DNA from: Ruoffia tabacinasalis
GTDB lineage: Bacteria; Bacillota; Bacilli; Lactobacillales; Aerococcaceae
Reading direction: 5' to 3'
Assembly: GCF_042652985.1 (NCBI RefSeq)
Contig: NZ_JBHSHQ010000068.1
Span: forward strand, 1 to 33,327
DNA length: 33,327 nt
The notes below the pieces were generated by a model. The model had not been told where the DNA came from and searched no databases. It saw only the letters and a program-made list of their open reading frames with translations. The position numbers were made by a program, and so were the translations under genes. Positions 8,504-16,803 of the stretch are shown one piece after another. The stretch's first letter is position 1. Each line of letters begins with the position of its first letter.

Positions 8504-8544
8504 AAAAAGCGAGAACCCATGGTTTAAGGGGTTCTCGCTTTTTT
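8504..8544 (+). terminator. acoR terminator
   Basis: Ten-base stem GCGAGAACCC (8509-8518) with GGGTTCTCGC (8529-8538), A-run before and six or more T after. It separates acoR from the sigma-54 control region. Confidence 0.92.
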
Positions 8545-8554
8545 GTTTATAAAC

Positions 8555-8621
8555 TGTTTCACCTTGTTCCACATAGGACACATGATACACTAATTGAAAC
8601 AAATTGTTTCACCTTGTTACA
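8555..8621 (+). promoter_or_regulatory. Duplicated upstream activator sites for AcoR
   Basis: The 17-bp motif TGTTTCACCTTGTTNCA occurs at 8555-8571 and 8605-8621, exactly 50 bp apart (nearly five helical turns). The downstream copy is also flanked by the inverted repeat TTGAAAC/GTTTCA (8593-8610). They lie about 53-119 bp upstream of the -24 element, the normal place for enhancer-binding-protein sites. That AcoR binds them is inferred from position and repetition. Confidence 0.7.
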
Positions 8622-8673
8622 TAAAGTATTTTATTCAATGAGTCAATATAGTTTATATCGCCTTTTCAAAAGT

Positions 8674-8689
8674 TGGCACGGTAATTGCT
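8674..8689 (+). promoter_or_regulatory. Sigma-54 (-24/-12) promoter of the aco operon
   Basis: TGGCAC (8674-8679), five bases, TTGCT (8685-8689): a full match to the sigma-54 consensus TGGCAC-N5-TTGCW. Transcription would start near 8700, leaving a leader of about 80 nt before the Clp gene. No competing sigma-A promoter is evident. Confidence 0.93.
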
Positions 8690-8782
8690 ATATATTAAGT
8701 AGAGACGAAACATCATTAAAGGAGCGATGATAAAGCAAAAATTATACGCAATAATACATTAAGGGAAAGGAGTCTGGACTGA

Positions 8783-11380
8783 ATGAATGAATTTACTAAT
8801 AATGTAATTCAGGCATTTAGCGATGCGCAGACGCTTGCTAAAGAAAGACAACAGATTCAAGTTGATATCCCTCATCTATGGTCAGTCTGGATGCAACCTA
8901 AACATTTTGTGTTTGATTTCTATGAATCACTAGAGATTGATATTAATGAGATGGTACAACTCATTAATCAGGAATTGGATAAGTTACCTGTGAGTCGAGG
9001 GAGTGATAGTCAATTCGCTCAACAGCAGACGCCGAGGTACGATCGTTTAATTGAAAGTGCAAAAGAAGAAGCGAAAGAATTGCGCGATGAAATCTGTAGT
9101 TCTGAGCATTTTATTCTGGCACTGATGAATCAAAACTATAATCCAATCACAGCATTCTTATTAAAAAATGATATAGATCGTGATCTTATATTAGAAAAAC
9201 TGAATCGGGTTCGTAAGGGGAAACGAGCAACTTCTGAGAACCAAGAGATGGTATATCACGCATTGGATCAGTATTCAACAAACTTAAATGAACGGTACCA
9301 ACAAGGTAAGCTTGATAAGATTATTGGACGGGAGCAAGAAATTGAAGAAATTATTCGTGTCTTGTCAAGAAAAGCAAAAAATAATGCTATTTTAATCGGG
9401 CTGCCTGGGGTAGGTAAGACAGCGATTGTCGAAGGATTGGTACAAAAGATTGAACAAGGACTCGTTCCTAAGAACTTGAAGGACAAAGCCGTTTATAACT
9501 TAGACATGAGCTCACTTGTTGCAGGTGCTAAATATCGAGGTGAATTTGAAGAACGGTTAAAAGCTGTTCTAAATGATGTGCGAGATTCAAATGATAAAAT
9601 TATTTTGTTCATTGATGAAATTCATACGATTGTAGGGGCAGGTAAGACCGAAGGTTCGATGGATGCAGGAAATATTCTCAAGCCAATGTTAGCACGGGGT
9701 GAGCTTCGCTGTATAGGAGCAACAACTCAAGATGAATATCGGGAGAATATTGAAAAAGACAAAGCCTTAGAACGGCGTTTCCAACGAATTCATGTCTCAG
9801 AGCCAACTGTTGATGAAGCGATTGATATATTATCAGGCGTGAAGGACAGTTATGAAGTATATCATGGAGTTGAGATTACTGAAGATGCCGTCATAGCCGC
9901 TGTGAATCTCTCGAATCGTTACATGACCGATCGATTCCTGCCGGATAAGGCCATTGACTTGATGGACGAGGCAAGTGCTGTTCGACATATTCAGATAAAG
10001 AGTATGCCGGCACAAATCCAAACATTAAAAGATGAGATCACTCAAGTCAAGATTGAAAAACTAAAACAAGAACAGGGCTTTACAGAAAGCGTTGAAGAAG
10101 ACTTAAGTCGTAACTTAGATCAATTAAACGCTCGGTTAGATCAGAAAATAAAGCATTGGGAAGTTGAACAAAAGATCATTGAACAGTTACAAGAATTGAA
10201 TGAAGATAAAATCTATCAATTAAAATTAGCTAAAGAAGCTCAGCTAAAAGGTGAATTAGACGAGTACGTACAGATTACTCAACTACTTCTTCCTAATATT
10301 AATAGAAAGATAGAAGCCTTAGAAGAACAACGACTAGCAAATATCGATGAATTATATCTCATTCGACATACAGTGGAAGAGTCAGATATTGCAGAAATTG
10401 TTGAGAAACTAACAGGGATTAAAGTCCAAGGGGTTATGGAAAATGAACGGCAACGGCTATTGCAATTAAATCAAATTATTAAGCAACGTGTTGTTGGCCA
10501 AGATCAAGCTGTAGACAAGGTGGCTCAAGCTATCATCCGGTCTAGAGCGGGCGTTCAAGATCCAAACCATCCAATCGGCTCATTCTTATTCTTAGGTCCT
10601 ACCGGCGTAGGAAAGACTCAACTTGCTAAATCACTGGCAGATGTCTTGTTCGGTAGTGAGCTAGAGATGGTTCGCTTGGATATGTCAGAATTTATGGAGA
10701 AGCATGCTGTAGCCAAATTAGTGGGACCACCTCCAGGTTATATAGGTTATGAAGAAGGGGGACAGCTAACAGAAGCAGTAAGGCACCGACTCTATTCCGT
10801 AGTCTTATTCGATGAAATAGAAAAAGCTCATCCAGATGTGTTCAATATTCTCTTACAAGTTCTAGATGAAGGGCGATTAACGGATTCACAGGGGAGAACG
10901 ATTGACTTTAAAAATACAATCCTAATTATGACGAGTAATATCGGATCACTGAAGTTGCTCGAAGGGTTAGAGCGAGATAAGGAAATATCCGAGAAAGTTC
11001 AAAATGAAGTCAAAGATGAACTGAAACATCATTTCCGACCCGAGTTTCTAAATCGAATTGATAATATATTATTATTTAATCCACTGACCTTGGGTGATAT
11101 GCACAGTATAGTTGACTTAATGATTGCTGATTTAGCTCAGCGCTTACATCGTCATCGGATTGATTTAGTTGTATCTGAAGAAGTGAAAGGCTGGATTGCA
11201 GAAAATGGTTATGATCCAACACTTGGTGCAAGGCCTCTTCAACGATTTATTGTTGATCAATTGGAAACGCCTCTAGCCAGGGAATTAATAAAACAAGATA
11301 TTATCTCAGATACTTGGGCATTCGTAAAGCTTAATAACGGTCAATTAAGGTTTAATTATTTGGAGAAAGAAAATGAATAA
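8783..11380 (+). CDS. ClpB-like AAA+ unfoldase, first gene of the aco operon
   Basis: Hsp100 protein of 865 residues with two AAA+ rings. Visible: Clp N-domain (1-145); D1 Walker A GLPGVGKT (206-213) with Lys212, pore loop AKYRGEFEERL, arginine finger LERRFQ; a Glu/Lys/Gln-rich coiled-coil middle domain (about 405-530); D2 Walker A GPTGVGKT (Lys611), pore loop GYIGY, and NFRPEF-like HHFRPEFLNRID. Between D2 Walker B and HHFRPEF there is no [LIV]G[FL] tripeptide, so it should not dock to ClpP; with the long middle domain this favours a ClpB-type disaggregase. It directly follows the sigma-54 promoter and lies 35 bp before lpd, so it is coexpressed with the acetoin dehydrogenase genes. A dedicated role in assembling or rescuing that very large complex is inference. 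No CIRCE or CtsR-type heat-shock site is seen upstream. Confidence 0.9.
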   Translation: MNEFTNNVIQAFSDAQTLAKERQQIQVDIPHLWSVWMQPKHFVFDFYESLEIDINEMVQLINQELDKLPVSRGSDSQFAQQQTPRYDRLIESAKEEAKELRDEICSSEHFILALMNQNYNPITAFLLKNDIDRDLILEKLNRVRKGKRATSENQEMVYHALDQYSTNLNERYQQGKLDKIIGREQEIEEIIRVLSRKAKNNAILIGLPGVGKTAIVEGLVQKIEQGLVPKNLKDKAVYNLDMSSLVAGAKYRGEFEERLKAVLNDVRDSNDKIILFIDEIHTIVGAGKTEGSMDAGNILKPMLARGELRCIGATTQDEYRENIEKDKALERRFQRIHVSEPTVDEAIDILSGVKDSYEVYHGVEITEDAVIAAVNLSNRYMTDRFLPDKAIDLMDEASAVRHIQIKSMPAQIQTLKDEITQVKIEKLKQEQGFTESVEEDLSRNLDQLNARLDQKIKHWEVEQKIIEQLQELNEDKIYQLKLAKEAQLKGELDEYVQITQLLLPNINRKIEALEEQRLANIDELYLIRHTVEESDIAEIVEKLTGIKVQGVMENERQRLLQLNQIIKQRVVGQDQAVDKVAQAIIRSRAGVQDPNHPIGSFLFLGPTGVGKTQLAKSLADVLFGSELEMVRLDMSEFMEKHAVAKLVGPPPGYIGYEEGGQLTEAVRHRLYSVVLFDEIEKAHPDVFNILLQVLDEGRLTDSQGRTIDFKNTILIMTSNIGSLKLLEGLERDKEISEKVQNEVKDELKHHFRPEFLNRIDNILLFNPLTLGDMHSIVDLMIADLAQRLHRHRIDLVVSEEVKGWIAENGYDPTLGARPLQRFIVDQLETPLARELIKQDIISDTWAFVKLNNGQLRFNYLEKENE

Positions 11381-11382
11381 TT

Positions 11383-11397
11383 TTGAAAGCGTTTTAA
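11383..11397 (+). promoter_or_regulatory. cre site between the Clp gene and lpd
   Basis: TTGAAAGCGTTTTAA matches the CcpA consensus WTGWAARCGYWWWCW at 14 of 15 positions. It starts 3 bp after the Clp stop codon and ends just before the lpd RBS, 2.7 kb downstream of the sigma-54 start, so CcpA could act as a roadblock. Confidence 0.7.
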
Positions 11398-11415
11398 AAA
11401 AGGAGGTAAAGTAAT

Positions 11416-12759
11416 TTGAAGCATTATGATGTATTGGTCATTGGTGCGGGTCCAGGTGGTTATGTTGCAGCGGAAGAAGCAGCTCGTTTGGGTAAGAGTG
11501 TCGCGGTAATTGACCGCCAAGCTATTGGAGGAACATGCTTGAATGTTGGCTGTATCCCGAGTAAAGCTTATTTAGAGCATGCTCACTGGATTGATTCCAT
11601 AAGTAAAGCACAACAAAATGGTATGCAGGTGGAGTTGAGTGGCGTGGACTTTACTCAACTATACGAGCGAAAAAATAAAGTCATCGCAAGTTTACAAAAA
11701 GGGATTCACTCTACATTTAAATCATTAAATATTGATTTTATTGAAGGGGAGGCAATCTATACCTCAAATAATACATTTGAAGTCAATGGCGAAAAAATCA
11801 CTTATGAAGATGTGTTGTTAGCAACAGGAAGTCAACCATTTATACCACCGATACCTGGGTTAAGTTCACAACCGTATCTAACGACAGATACCTTCTTCTC
11901 AATGGAAGTATTACCAGAGAAGTTAGTGATTATTGGCGGTGGTGTCATTGCAGTTGAATTAGCCTTTGCAATGGAAGCACTGGGTGTTGAGGTGACCATG
12001 CTTGAAGTTGCCAAAGACATTCTACTCACAGAAGACGAAGATGCAAGAAAAATCATTAAGCAGAAGTTAAAGAACCGGATGACAGTCGAAACGGAAGTGG
12101 TTATTAAAAACGTTACAAATAACACCGTTGAACTGGAAGGTGATAAGCAATATACCTATGATCGATTACTCATCGCAACCGGGCGTAAACCGAATATAGA
12201 CTTAGCTCAAGCGATGAATCTTGAATTTGATGAGCAAGGTAAGTTTATAGCAGTGGATGAATATTATCAAACATCGAAACCCCATGTCTACGCTGTTGGT
12301 GACGTGATTGGGGGCTATACACTAGCTCATTCAGCCAGTACAGAAGGAATTAAAGCTGTTCGGGCGATGAATAAGATGAAAGAACGTCCGCTCCTCAATT
12401 GTCACGTTCCTAGATCACTCTTTACACATCCTGAAGTGGCGACCTTCGGTCTTTCTGAAGAAGAAGCTAAAATGCAAGGTTATGACGTTGTAGTATCTCA
12501 ATTGCCATTCGGCTTTAATGGTCGTGCAATTGCAGTCGATCAGACAGAGGGTTTTATTAAGTTAATAGTCGAACGTAAATATGGCGAGATTCTTGGAGCA
12601 ATTATTTGTGGTCCAGAGGCGACAGAAATATTACATCAAGTACTCACACTAGTAGAAGCAGAAGGTACGATCTATGAACTAGCCTCAACGGTTTACTCAC
12701 ATCCAACAGTTTCTGAACTTGTTCAAGATGTTGCTAAAGTGATTGTAAGAGAAATATAA
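11416..12759 (+). CDS. acoL: Dihydrolipoyl dehydrogenase (E3) of the acetoin complex
   Basis: FAD enzyme that reoxidises dihydrolipoamide on E2 and passes electrons to NAD+. It has 447 residues and lacks a lipoyl domain. FAD-binding GAGPGG (10-15), redox disulfide GGTCLNVGCIPSK (Cys41, Cys46), NAD-binding GGGVIAVELA, second FAD motif YAVGDV, and the catalytic dimer-interface pair His429/Glu434 in HPTVSE are all intact. Start is TTG 11416 with a full AAAGGAGGT 9 bp upstream; no in-frame ATG is better placed. It precedes acoA by 13 bp, so the complex genes are ordered E3-E1alpha-E1beta-E2. In isolation it could serve pyruvate dehydrogenase; context gives the acetoin assignment. Confidence 0.93.
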   Translation: MKHYDVLVIGAGPGGYVAAEEAARLGKSVAVIDRQAIGGTCLNVGCIPSKAYLEHAHWIDSISKAQQNGMQVELSGVDFTQLYERKNKVIASLQKGIHSTFKSLNIDFIEGEAIYTSNNTFEVNGEKITYEDVLLATGSQPFIPPIPGLSSQPYLTTDTFFSMEVLPEKLVIIGGGVIAVELAFAMEALGVEVTMLEVAKDILLTEDEDARKIIKQKLKNRMTVETEVVIKNVTNNTVELEGDKQYTYDRLLIATGRKPNIDLAQAMNLEFDEQGKFIAVDEYYQTSKPHVYAVGDVIGGYTLAHSASTEGIKAVRAMNKMKERPLLNCHVPRSLFTHPEVATFGLSEEEAKMQGYDVVVSQLPFGFNGRAIAVDQTEGFIKLIVERKYGEILGAIICGPEATEILHQVLTLVEAEGTIYELASTVYSHPTVSELVQDVAKVIVREI

Positions 12760-12772
12760 GGAGGAAGAAATA

Positions 12773-13843
12773 ATGGTTAAAGAAAAATCAATTCCACAAT
12801 TAGAAGAACGTAGCGAAACGGCGTTAAAAGATTTGGTACAACTAGAGATTCGGACATCAACCAAAGCTGCCGCGGAGGCTGTGACTGCAGATAAAGCGAA
12901 AGACATGTATCAGACAATGGAAAATATCCGGAATTTTGAAGACAATGTGAGACGATTCTTCGCACAAGGGCTAATTCCAGGATTTGTGCACTTATATGCT
13001 GGGGAGGAAGCTGTTGCGACGGGTATTTGCGCTCACTTGACAGATGATGATTATATTACTTCTACTCACCGTGGTCATGGTCATTGTATTGCTAAAGGCG
13101 GCGATCTCAACGGTATGATGGCAGAAATCTTTGGTAAAGAGACTGGTTTAGGTAAAGGTAAAGGAGGATCAATGCACATTGCCGATGTTGATAAAGGGAT
13201 TCTAGGTGCTAACGGAATGGTTGGTGCAGGATTCGGTCTGGCAACTGGTGCAGGAATGAAAATCAAATATAAAAAAGAAGACAATGTGGCAGTTTGTTTC
13301 TTTGGAGATGGGGCTTCTAACGAAGGGTTATTCCACGAGTGTTTAAACATGGCTTCAATCTGGAATTTACCTATTATCTTTGTTTGTGAGAATAACTTCT
13401 TTGCTGAGTCAACACCACAGTGGTATGCATCGGCTTCGGATACGATAGCTGAAAGAGCGGCAGCTTATGATATGCCAGGTGTTCGTGTAGATGGTAAGGA
13501 CTTAATGGCTGTATATGAAGTAGCAGGAGAATATATTGAACGCGCTCGTAAAGGAGAAGGCCCTGCTTTAATTGAATGTGTTACATTCCGTAATTATGGT
13601 CACTTTGAAGGTGATGAACAAAAATATAAAAACAAAGAAGATGGCTTTGAAAAACGATTAGCGGACACGGATCCTCTGGATATATTTAGAGATTATGCAG
13701 TGGAACATGGACTGCTCACACTGGAAGAACTTGATGACATTCGGTCGCAATCAGAAGCGGATATCGAAGCTGCTATTAAGTTTGCAGAAGAGAGTCCACA
13801 ACCAAGACCTGAATCTTTATATGAAGATGTTTTTGCTGAGTAA
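12773..13843 (+). CDS. acoA: Acetoin dehydrogenase E1 alpha subunit
   Basis: With AcoB forms the thiamine-diphosphate E1 enzyme (acetoin:DCPIP oxidoreductase) that cleaves acetoin to acetaldehyde and transfers the acetyl group to lipoyl-E2. The 356-residue protein holds the TPP/Mg motif GDGASNEG (from residue 178) ending in CENN, the THRGHGH segment near 98-104 and GKGGSMH. Compared with typical AcoA it carries an extra N-terminal segment of about 40 residues rich in Lys/Glu/Ala before the YQTMENIRNFE core. RBS AAGGAGG precedes ATG 12773; acoB follows after 26 bp. The E1 family also includes pyruvate and branched-chain dehydrogenases; adjacency to an AcoR-like activator and sigma-54 promoter decides for acetoin. 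Confidence 0.92.
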   Translation: MVKEKSIPQLEERSETALKDLVQLEIRTSTKAAAEAVTADKAKDMYQTMENIRNFEDNVRRFFAQGLIPGFVHLYAGEEAVATGICAHLTDDDYITSTHRGHGHCIAKGGDLNGMMAEIFGKETGLGKGKGGSMHIADVDKGILGANGMVGAGFGLATGAGMKIKYKKEDNVAVCFFGDGASNEGLFHECLNMASIWNLPIIFVCENNFFAESTPQWYASASDTIAERAAAYDMPGVRVDGKDLMAVYEVAGEYIERARKGEGPALIECVTFRNYGHFEGDEQKYKNKEDGFEKRLADTDPLDIFRDYAVEHGLLTLEELDDIRSQSEADIEAAIKFAEESPQPRPESLYEDVFAE

Positions 13844-13869
13844 CCCAAACACAGAAAGGAGACAATACA

Positions 13870-14907
13870 ATGACCAGACAAATTAACTTTATGAATGCAA
13901 TTAACGAGGCTTTAGACCAAGCAATGGAAAAAGATGAGAATGTTATTCTGTTAGGAGAAGATATTCACGGAGGAACCGCAGTCCCTCACTTGGAAGAGCA
14001 GAATGAAGATGCTTGGGGAGGGGTATTTGGAGTTACGAAAGGTTTAGGACCAAAATATGGCTTAGATCGAGTGATTGATACCCCGCTATCCGAGATGGGA
14101 TATATGGGTGCAGCTGTTGGAATGGCAGCAACTGGCTTAAGACCTGTTCCAGAGTTAATGTTTAATGATTTTATTGGTTTTTCTTTTGACTCATTATTAG
14201 GACAAGCTTCAAAAATGCGTTATATGTTTGGAGGCAAAGCCACTGTTCCAATGACTGTTCGAACAAACCATGGTGCCGGAGCTTCAGCCGCAGCACAACA
14301 CTCAGGGTCTTATTATGGAATGATAGGATCGATTCCAGGTATCAAGTGTGTGGTCCCAGCGACAGCCTATGATGCGAAAGGCTTACTCTTAGCTTCGATT
14401 GAAGATAACAATACAGTCGTATTCTTTGAAGATAAAACTCTATATGGACTCAAAGGAGAAGTGCCAGAAGAATATTATACTGTTGAGATTGGAAAAGCAA
14501 ATGTCGTTCGTGAAGGTGAAGACTTAACGATTGTAACCATTGGAAAGATGTTATATGTGGCTTTAAATGTGGCTGAGACTCTCGAAAAAGATGGAGTATC
14601 TGTTGAAGTTATTGATTTACGGACAGTAGCACCTTGGGATCAAGAAACGGTCATTGAATCTGTTAAGAAAACAAATCGTTTAATTGTTATTGATGAAGCA
14701 AACCCTCATAACAATACAGCTACAGATATTGCATCGGTTGTAGGACAGAAAGCTTTTGATTATCTTGATGGCCCTATCAAAACCATCTGTGCACCAAATA
14801 CACCTACACCGTTCGCAACAAATCTAGAAGCACTTTATCTACCAGATGCGGAAAAAGTATTAACAGAAGCAGTTGAATTAATCGATGATCTCAAAGCAAG
14901 AGCATAA
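13870..14907 (+). CDS. acoB: Acetoin dehydrogenase E1 beta subunit
   Basis: Partner of AcoA in the heterotetrameric E1. Its 345 residues are of normal family length. Seen are the transketolase pyrimidine-binding region (LLGEDIHGGTAVP; DTPLSEMGYMGAAVGMAATG), the conserved GGKATVPMTVRTNHGAG stretch, and the C-terminal transketolase domain with VEVIDLRTVAPWDQETV. The segment GVFGVTKGL between the two N-terminal blocks is typical of acetoin-type rather than pyruvate-type beta subunits. RBS AAAGGAG precedes ATG 13870. It is 13 bp upstream of acoC, indicating tight cotranscription. Confidence 0.93.
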   Translation: MTRQINFMNAINEALDQAMEKDENVILLGEDIHGGTAVPHLEEQNEDAWGGVFGVTKGLGPKYGLDRVIDTPLSEMGYMGAAVGMAATGLRPVPELMFNDFIGFSFDSLLGQASKMRYMFGGKATVPMTVRTNHGAGASAAAQHSGSYYGMIGSIPGIKCVVPATAYDAKGLLLASIEDNNTVVFFEDKTLYGLKGEVPEEYYTVEIGKANVVREGEDLTIVTIGKMLYVALNVAETLEKDGVSVEVIDLRTVAPWDQETVIESVKKTNRLIVIDEANPHNNTATDIASVVGQKAFDYLDGPIKTICAPNTPTPFATNLEALYLPDAEKVLTEAVELIDDLKARA

Positions 14908-14920
14908 GGGGGGAGTATAA

Positions 14921-16150
14921 ATGGCAAAAAATATTGTAATGCCTACCTTGGGCTTAACGATGACAGAAGGGACCATTGAAACACTGTATTTCAATGAAGG
15001 AGATGCAATAAACACAGGAGATGTGATTGCAGAGATAAGTTCTGAAAAATTATCAAGTCCTGTAGAATCACCCGTCAGTGGTACTATATTGAAAATCAAT
15101 GTACAAGAAGGGGATGTTCTACCCATTAAAGAAGTTATAGCTATTGTAGGTGAAGAAGGTGAAGAAGTAGCATCAGACGAACAGGATAAGGATGTTCCAG
15201 ATGTCCCAGAAGAAGCATCTGAAGAAGTTTCAAGTGCTTCAACGAAAGAAGAGACGAGCAGTAAACCACGTAATCAAGGAAGCGATGGTGAGCGAATCTT
15301 TGCAACACCTCTTGCTCGTAAGATGGCTGAAGAGAAGGGGATTGATCTCTCGGATGTTAACGGAACGGGTGGCAATCATCGTATTACGCGTCTAGATATT
15401 GATAGATATGTACCAAGTGAAAAAGTCGTATCAAGTGTTCAAAGTAAGGATACCGCTACATGGGGTATTGGCTTAAGTGGGATGCGTAAGACGATTGCAC
15501 AACGAATGATGGAAAGTGTTCAAACAACAGCTCAAGTAACAAACCATAGAAAAGTCGATATAACCAACTTAATGGCTTTCCGCAAAGAGATAAAAGAAAA
15601 AGTCTCTCGTCCACTAAATAAAGGTGAATTATCGATTAATACTTTAGTGACAAGAGCGGTGATATTAGCCTTACAAGAAAACAGAGAATTGAATGCTTGG
15701 TATCATAATGGAATCCATGAAGTACAAGAAGCTATTCATATTGGTATGGCAACAGACATCGAAGAAGGCCTTGTTGTTCCAGTCATTCGAGAGGCAGATC
15801 AAATGACTTTATCTCAACTTGGTTCTACCATCGCAAGCGTTGCTTCACAAGCTCGAAATGGTAGCTTACCAGGAGACTTATATTCAGGATCAACATTCAC
15901 TATTACGAATCTAGGTGGTGCTAATATTGAGTACTTTACTCCAATCATTAATCTGCCAGAAGTAGCAATACTCGGAGTAGGTACTTTAAGCGATGAACTT
16001 GCGTTAGACACTGAAGGAACCGTCACCGTTCATCAAAAATTACCATTAAGCTTAACCTATGATCATCAAATTATTGATGGCGCACCAGCCTCTCGTTTCT
16101 TAGAGACAGTATCTGAATACCTTAATGACCCATACAGATTGATGTTATAA
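14921..16150 (+). CDS. acoC: Acetoin dehydrogenase E2 (dihydrolipoamide acetyltransferase)
   Basis: Core of the complex: accepts the acetyl group on lipoyl-lysine and moves it to CoA, giving acetyl-CoA. Its 409 residues show one lipoyl domain (1-76, Lys43 in SSEKLSS), an acidic Ser/Glu-rich linker (about 85-125), a peripheral-subunit-binding domain (ATPLARKMAEEKGIDL, about 128-165), a second linker, and the catalytic domain from about 185 to the end, with the acyltransferase motif HQIIDG (His382, Asp386). Only one lipoyl domain is present. It is the last gene of the operon and is followed by a strong terminator. No lipoate ligase or lipoyl synthase is encoded in the window, so lipoylation must come from elsewhere. 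Confidence 0.94.
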   Translation: MAKNIVMPTLGLTMTEGTIETLYFNEGDAINTGDVIAEISSEKLSSPVESPVSGTILKINVQEGDVLPIKEVIAIVGEEGEEVASDEQDKDVPDVPEEASEEVSSASTKEETSSKPRNQGSDGERIFATPLARKMAEEKGIDLSDVNGTGGNHRITRLDIDRYVPSEKVVSSVQSKDTATWGIGLSGMRKTIAQRMMESVQTTAQVTNHRKVDITNLMAFRKEIKEKVSRPLNKGELSINTLVTRAVILALQENRELNAWYHNGIHEVQEAIHIGMATDIEEGLVVPVIREADQMTLSQLGSTIASVASQARNGSLPGDLYSGSTFTITNLGGANIEYFTPIINLPEVAILGVGTLSDELALDTEGTVTVHQKLPLSLTYDHQIIDGAPASRFLETVSEYLNDPYRLML

Positions 16151-16171
16151 AAATAAAAGAGAATAAGCGTA

Positions 16172-16218
16172 AAGAAAGCAACAGAACTAGCCCAATTTTG
16201 TTAGTTCTGTTGCTTTTT
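16172..16218 (+). terminator. Terminator of the aco operon
   Basis: Thirteen-base perfect stem AGCAACAGAACTA (16177-16189) with TAGTTCTGTTGCT (16202-16214), followed by TTTTTGATT. A minus-strand open frame of about 70 codons (16190-16400) runs out of this hairpin but has no start or RBS. Confidence 0.92.
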
Positions 16219-16338
16219 GATTGAATGAGGATGTGAGGTATTCAGTGATTTTAATAGCTTTCTCAATGCTTGATAGGGTATCGATATTGAAGAGGTTTGA
16301 GTAATTAGGTACGAAACGACTTACTACTTTAGACAGTT

Positions 16339-16367
16339 TGGTCCGTGGCGGCGCTTTACGACGCCCT
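16339..16367 (+). repeat. Single unit of the 42-bp-type repeat
   Basis: CCGTGGCG...CGACGCC (about 16343-16365) matches the unit core of the arrays at 4925 and 20208. It is the only recognisable feature between the aco terminator (16218) and the gene remnant at 16471; the rest of that stretch shows nothing else I can support. Confidence 0.6.
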
Positions 16368-16470
16368 GCTCCAGTTTTAACAAAATGTACTGAGATTAGT
16401 AGCTACTTTCAGGATTTATTGTCATAGTCATATTACAAAGCAATGTAAAATATAAAGAGTAGGTAGATAT

Positions 16471-16640
16471 ATGAGGTTAGGATTAGTAACAGCGATACTG
16501 GAACATATGAATTTTGAAGGGGTGATAGTTTTACCTTGGCTAATAGCTTAGGTAGTATTGAATCGGTTCATTGTTTCCAAGAAGGCGCGTGCTATTATGC
16601 AGATATTTTAGATATTGATATGGTGAAGTTAATATTGTAG
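16471..16640 (+). pseudogene. Remnant of a sugar-phosphate isomerase/epimerase
   Basis: From ATG 16471 the frame reads MRLGLVTAILEHMNFEGVIV and stops at 16551. A second frame continues with VHCFQEGACYYADILDIDMV to a stop at 16640. The first piece matches the start of TIM-barrel isomerases (KLGLVTAIL...FEEV); the second resembles the following conserved CWPxGKAxRRYAGxxHIDV region of the same family. A full gene would be about 800-950 bp, so an internal shift and a large 3' deletion have occurred. Assignment rests on these two short matches. Confidence 0.55.
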
Positions 16641-16751
16641 AAACGTTGCAAATTTGATTTGTGGCGCTTTTTTATTGAGTTTTAAAGATTGCTAATATCA
16701 TTATACAATCCGTCACTATTTAACTATTTAACTATTTTATTTCTCATTATC

Positions 16752-16780
16752 TTGATACAATGATAGCAATTGATATTATA
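16752..16780 (+). promoter_or_regulatory. Probable promoter of the SNF2 helicase gene
   Basis: TTGATA (16752-16757) and TATTAT (16774-16779) with a 16-bp spacer, about 24 bp before the ATG at 16804. Confidence 0.55.
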
Positions 16781-16803
16781 AAAAATTATAAGGGCGTGTG
16801 GGT

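Noticed and set aside
8727..8762. Twelve-codon leader ORF (MIKQKLYAIIH) between the sigma-54 promoter and the Clp gene
   Set aside because: An AAAGGAG is present but only two bases from the ATG, the peptide has no attenuator-like codon bias and no terminator hairpin follows.
8783..11380. ClpC or ClpE protease subunit
   Set aside because: No [LIV]G[FL] ClpP-docking tripeptide is seen in the D2 domain, no N-terminal zinc finger, and the middle domain is of the long ClpB type.
16190..16400. Minus-strand open frame of about 70 codons containing SRFVPNYSNLFNIDTLSS
   Set aside because: No start codon with RBS, it ends inside the aco terminator hairpin and runs through a repeat unit; it could be a fossil but support is too thin.
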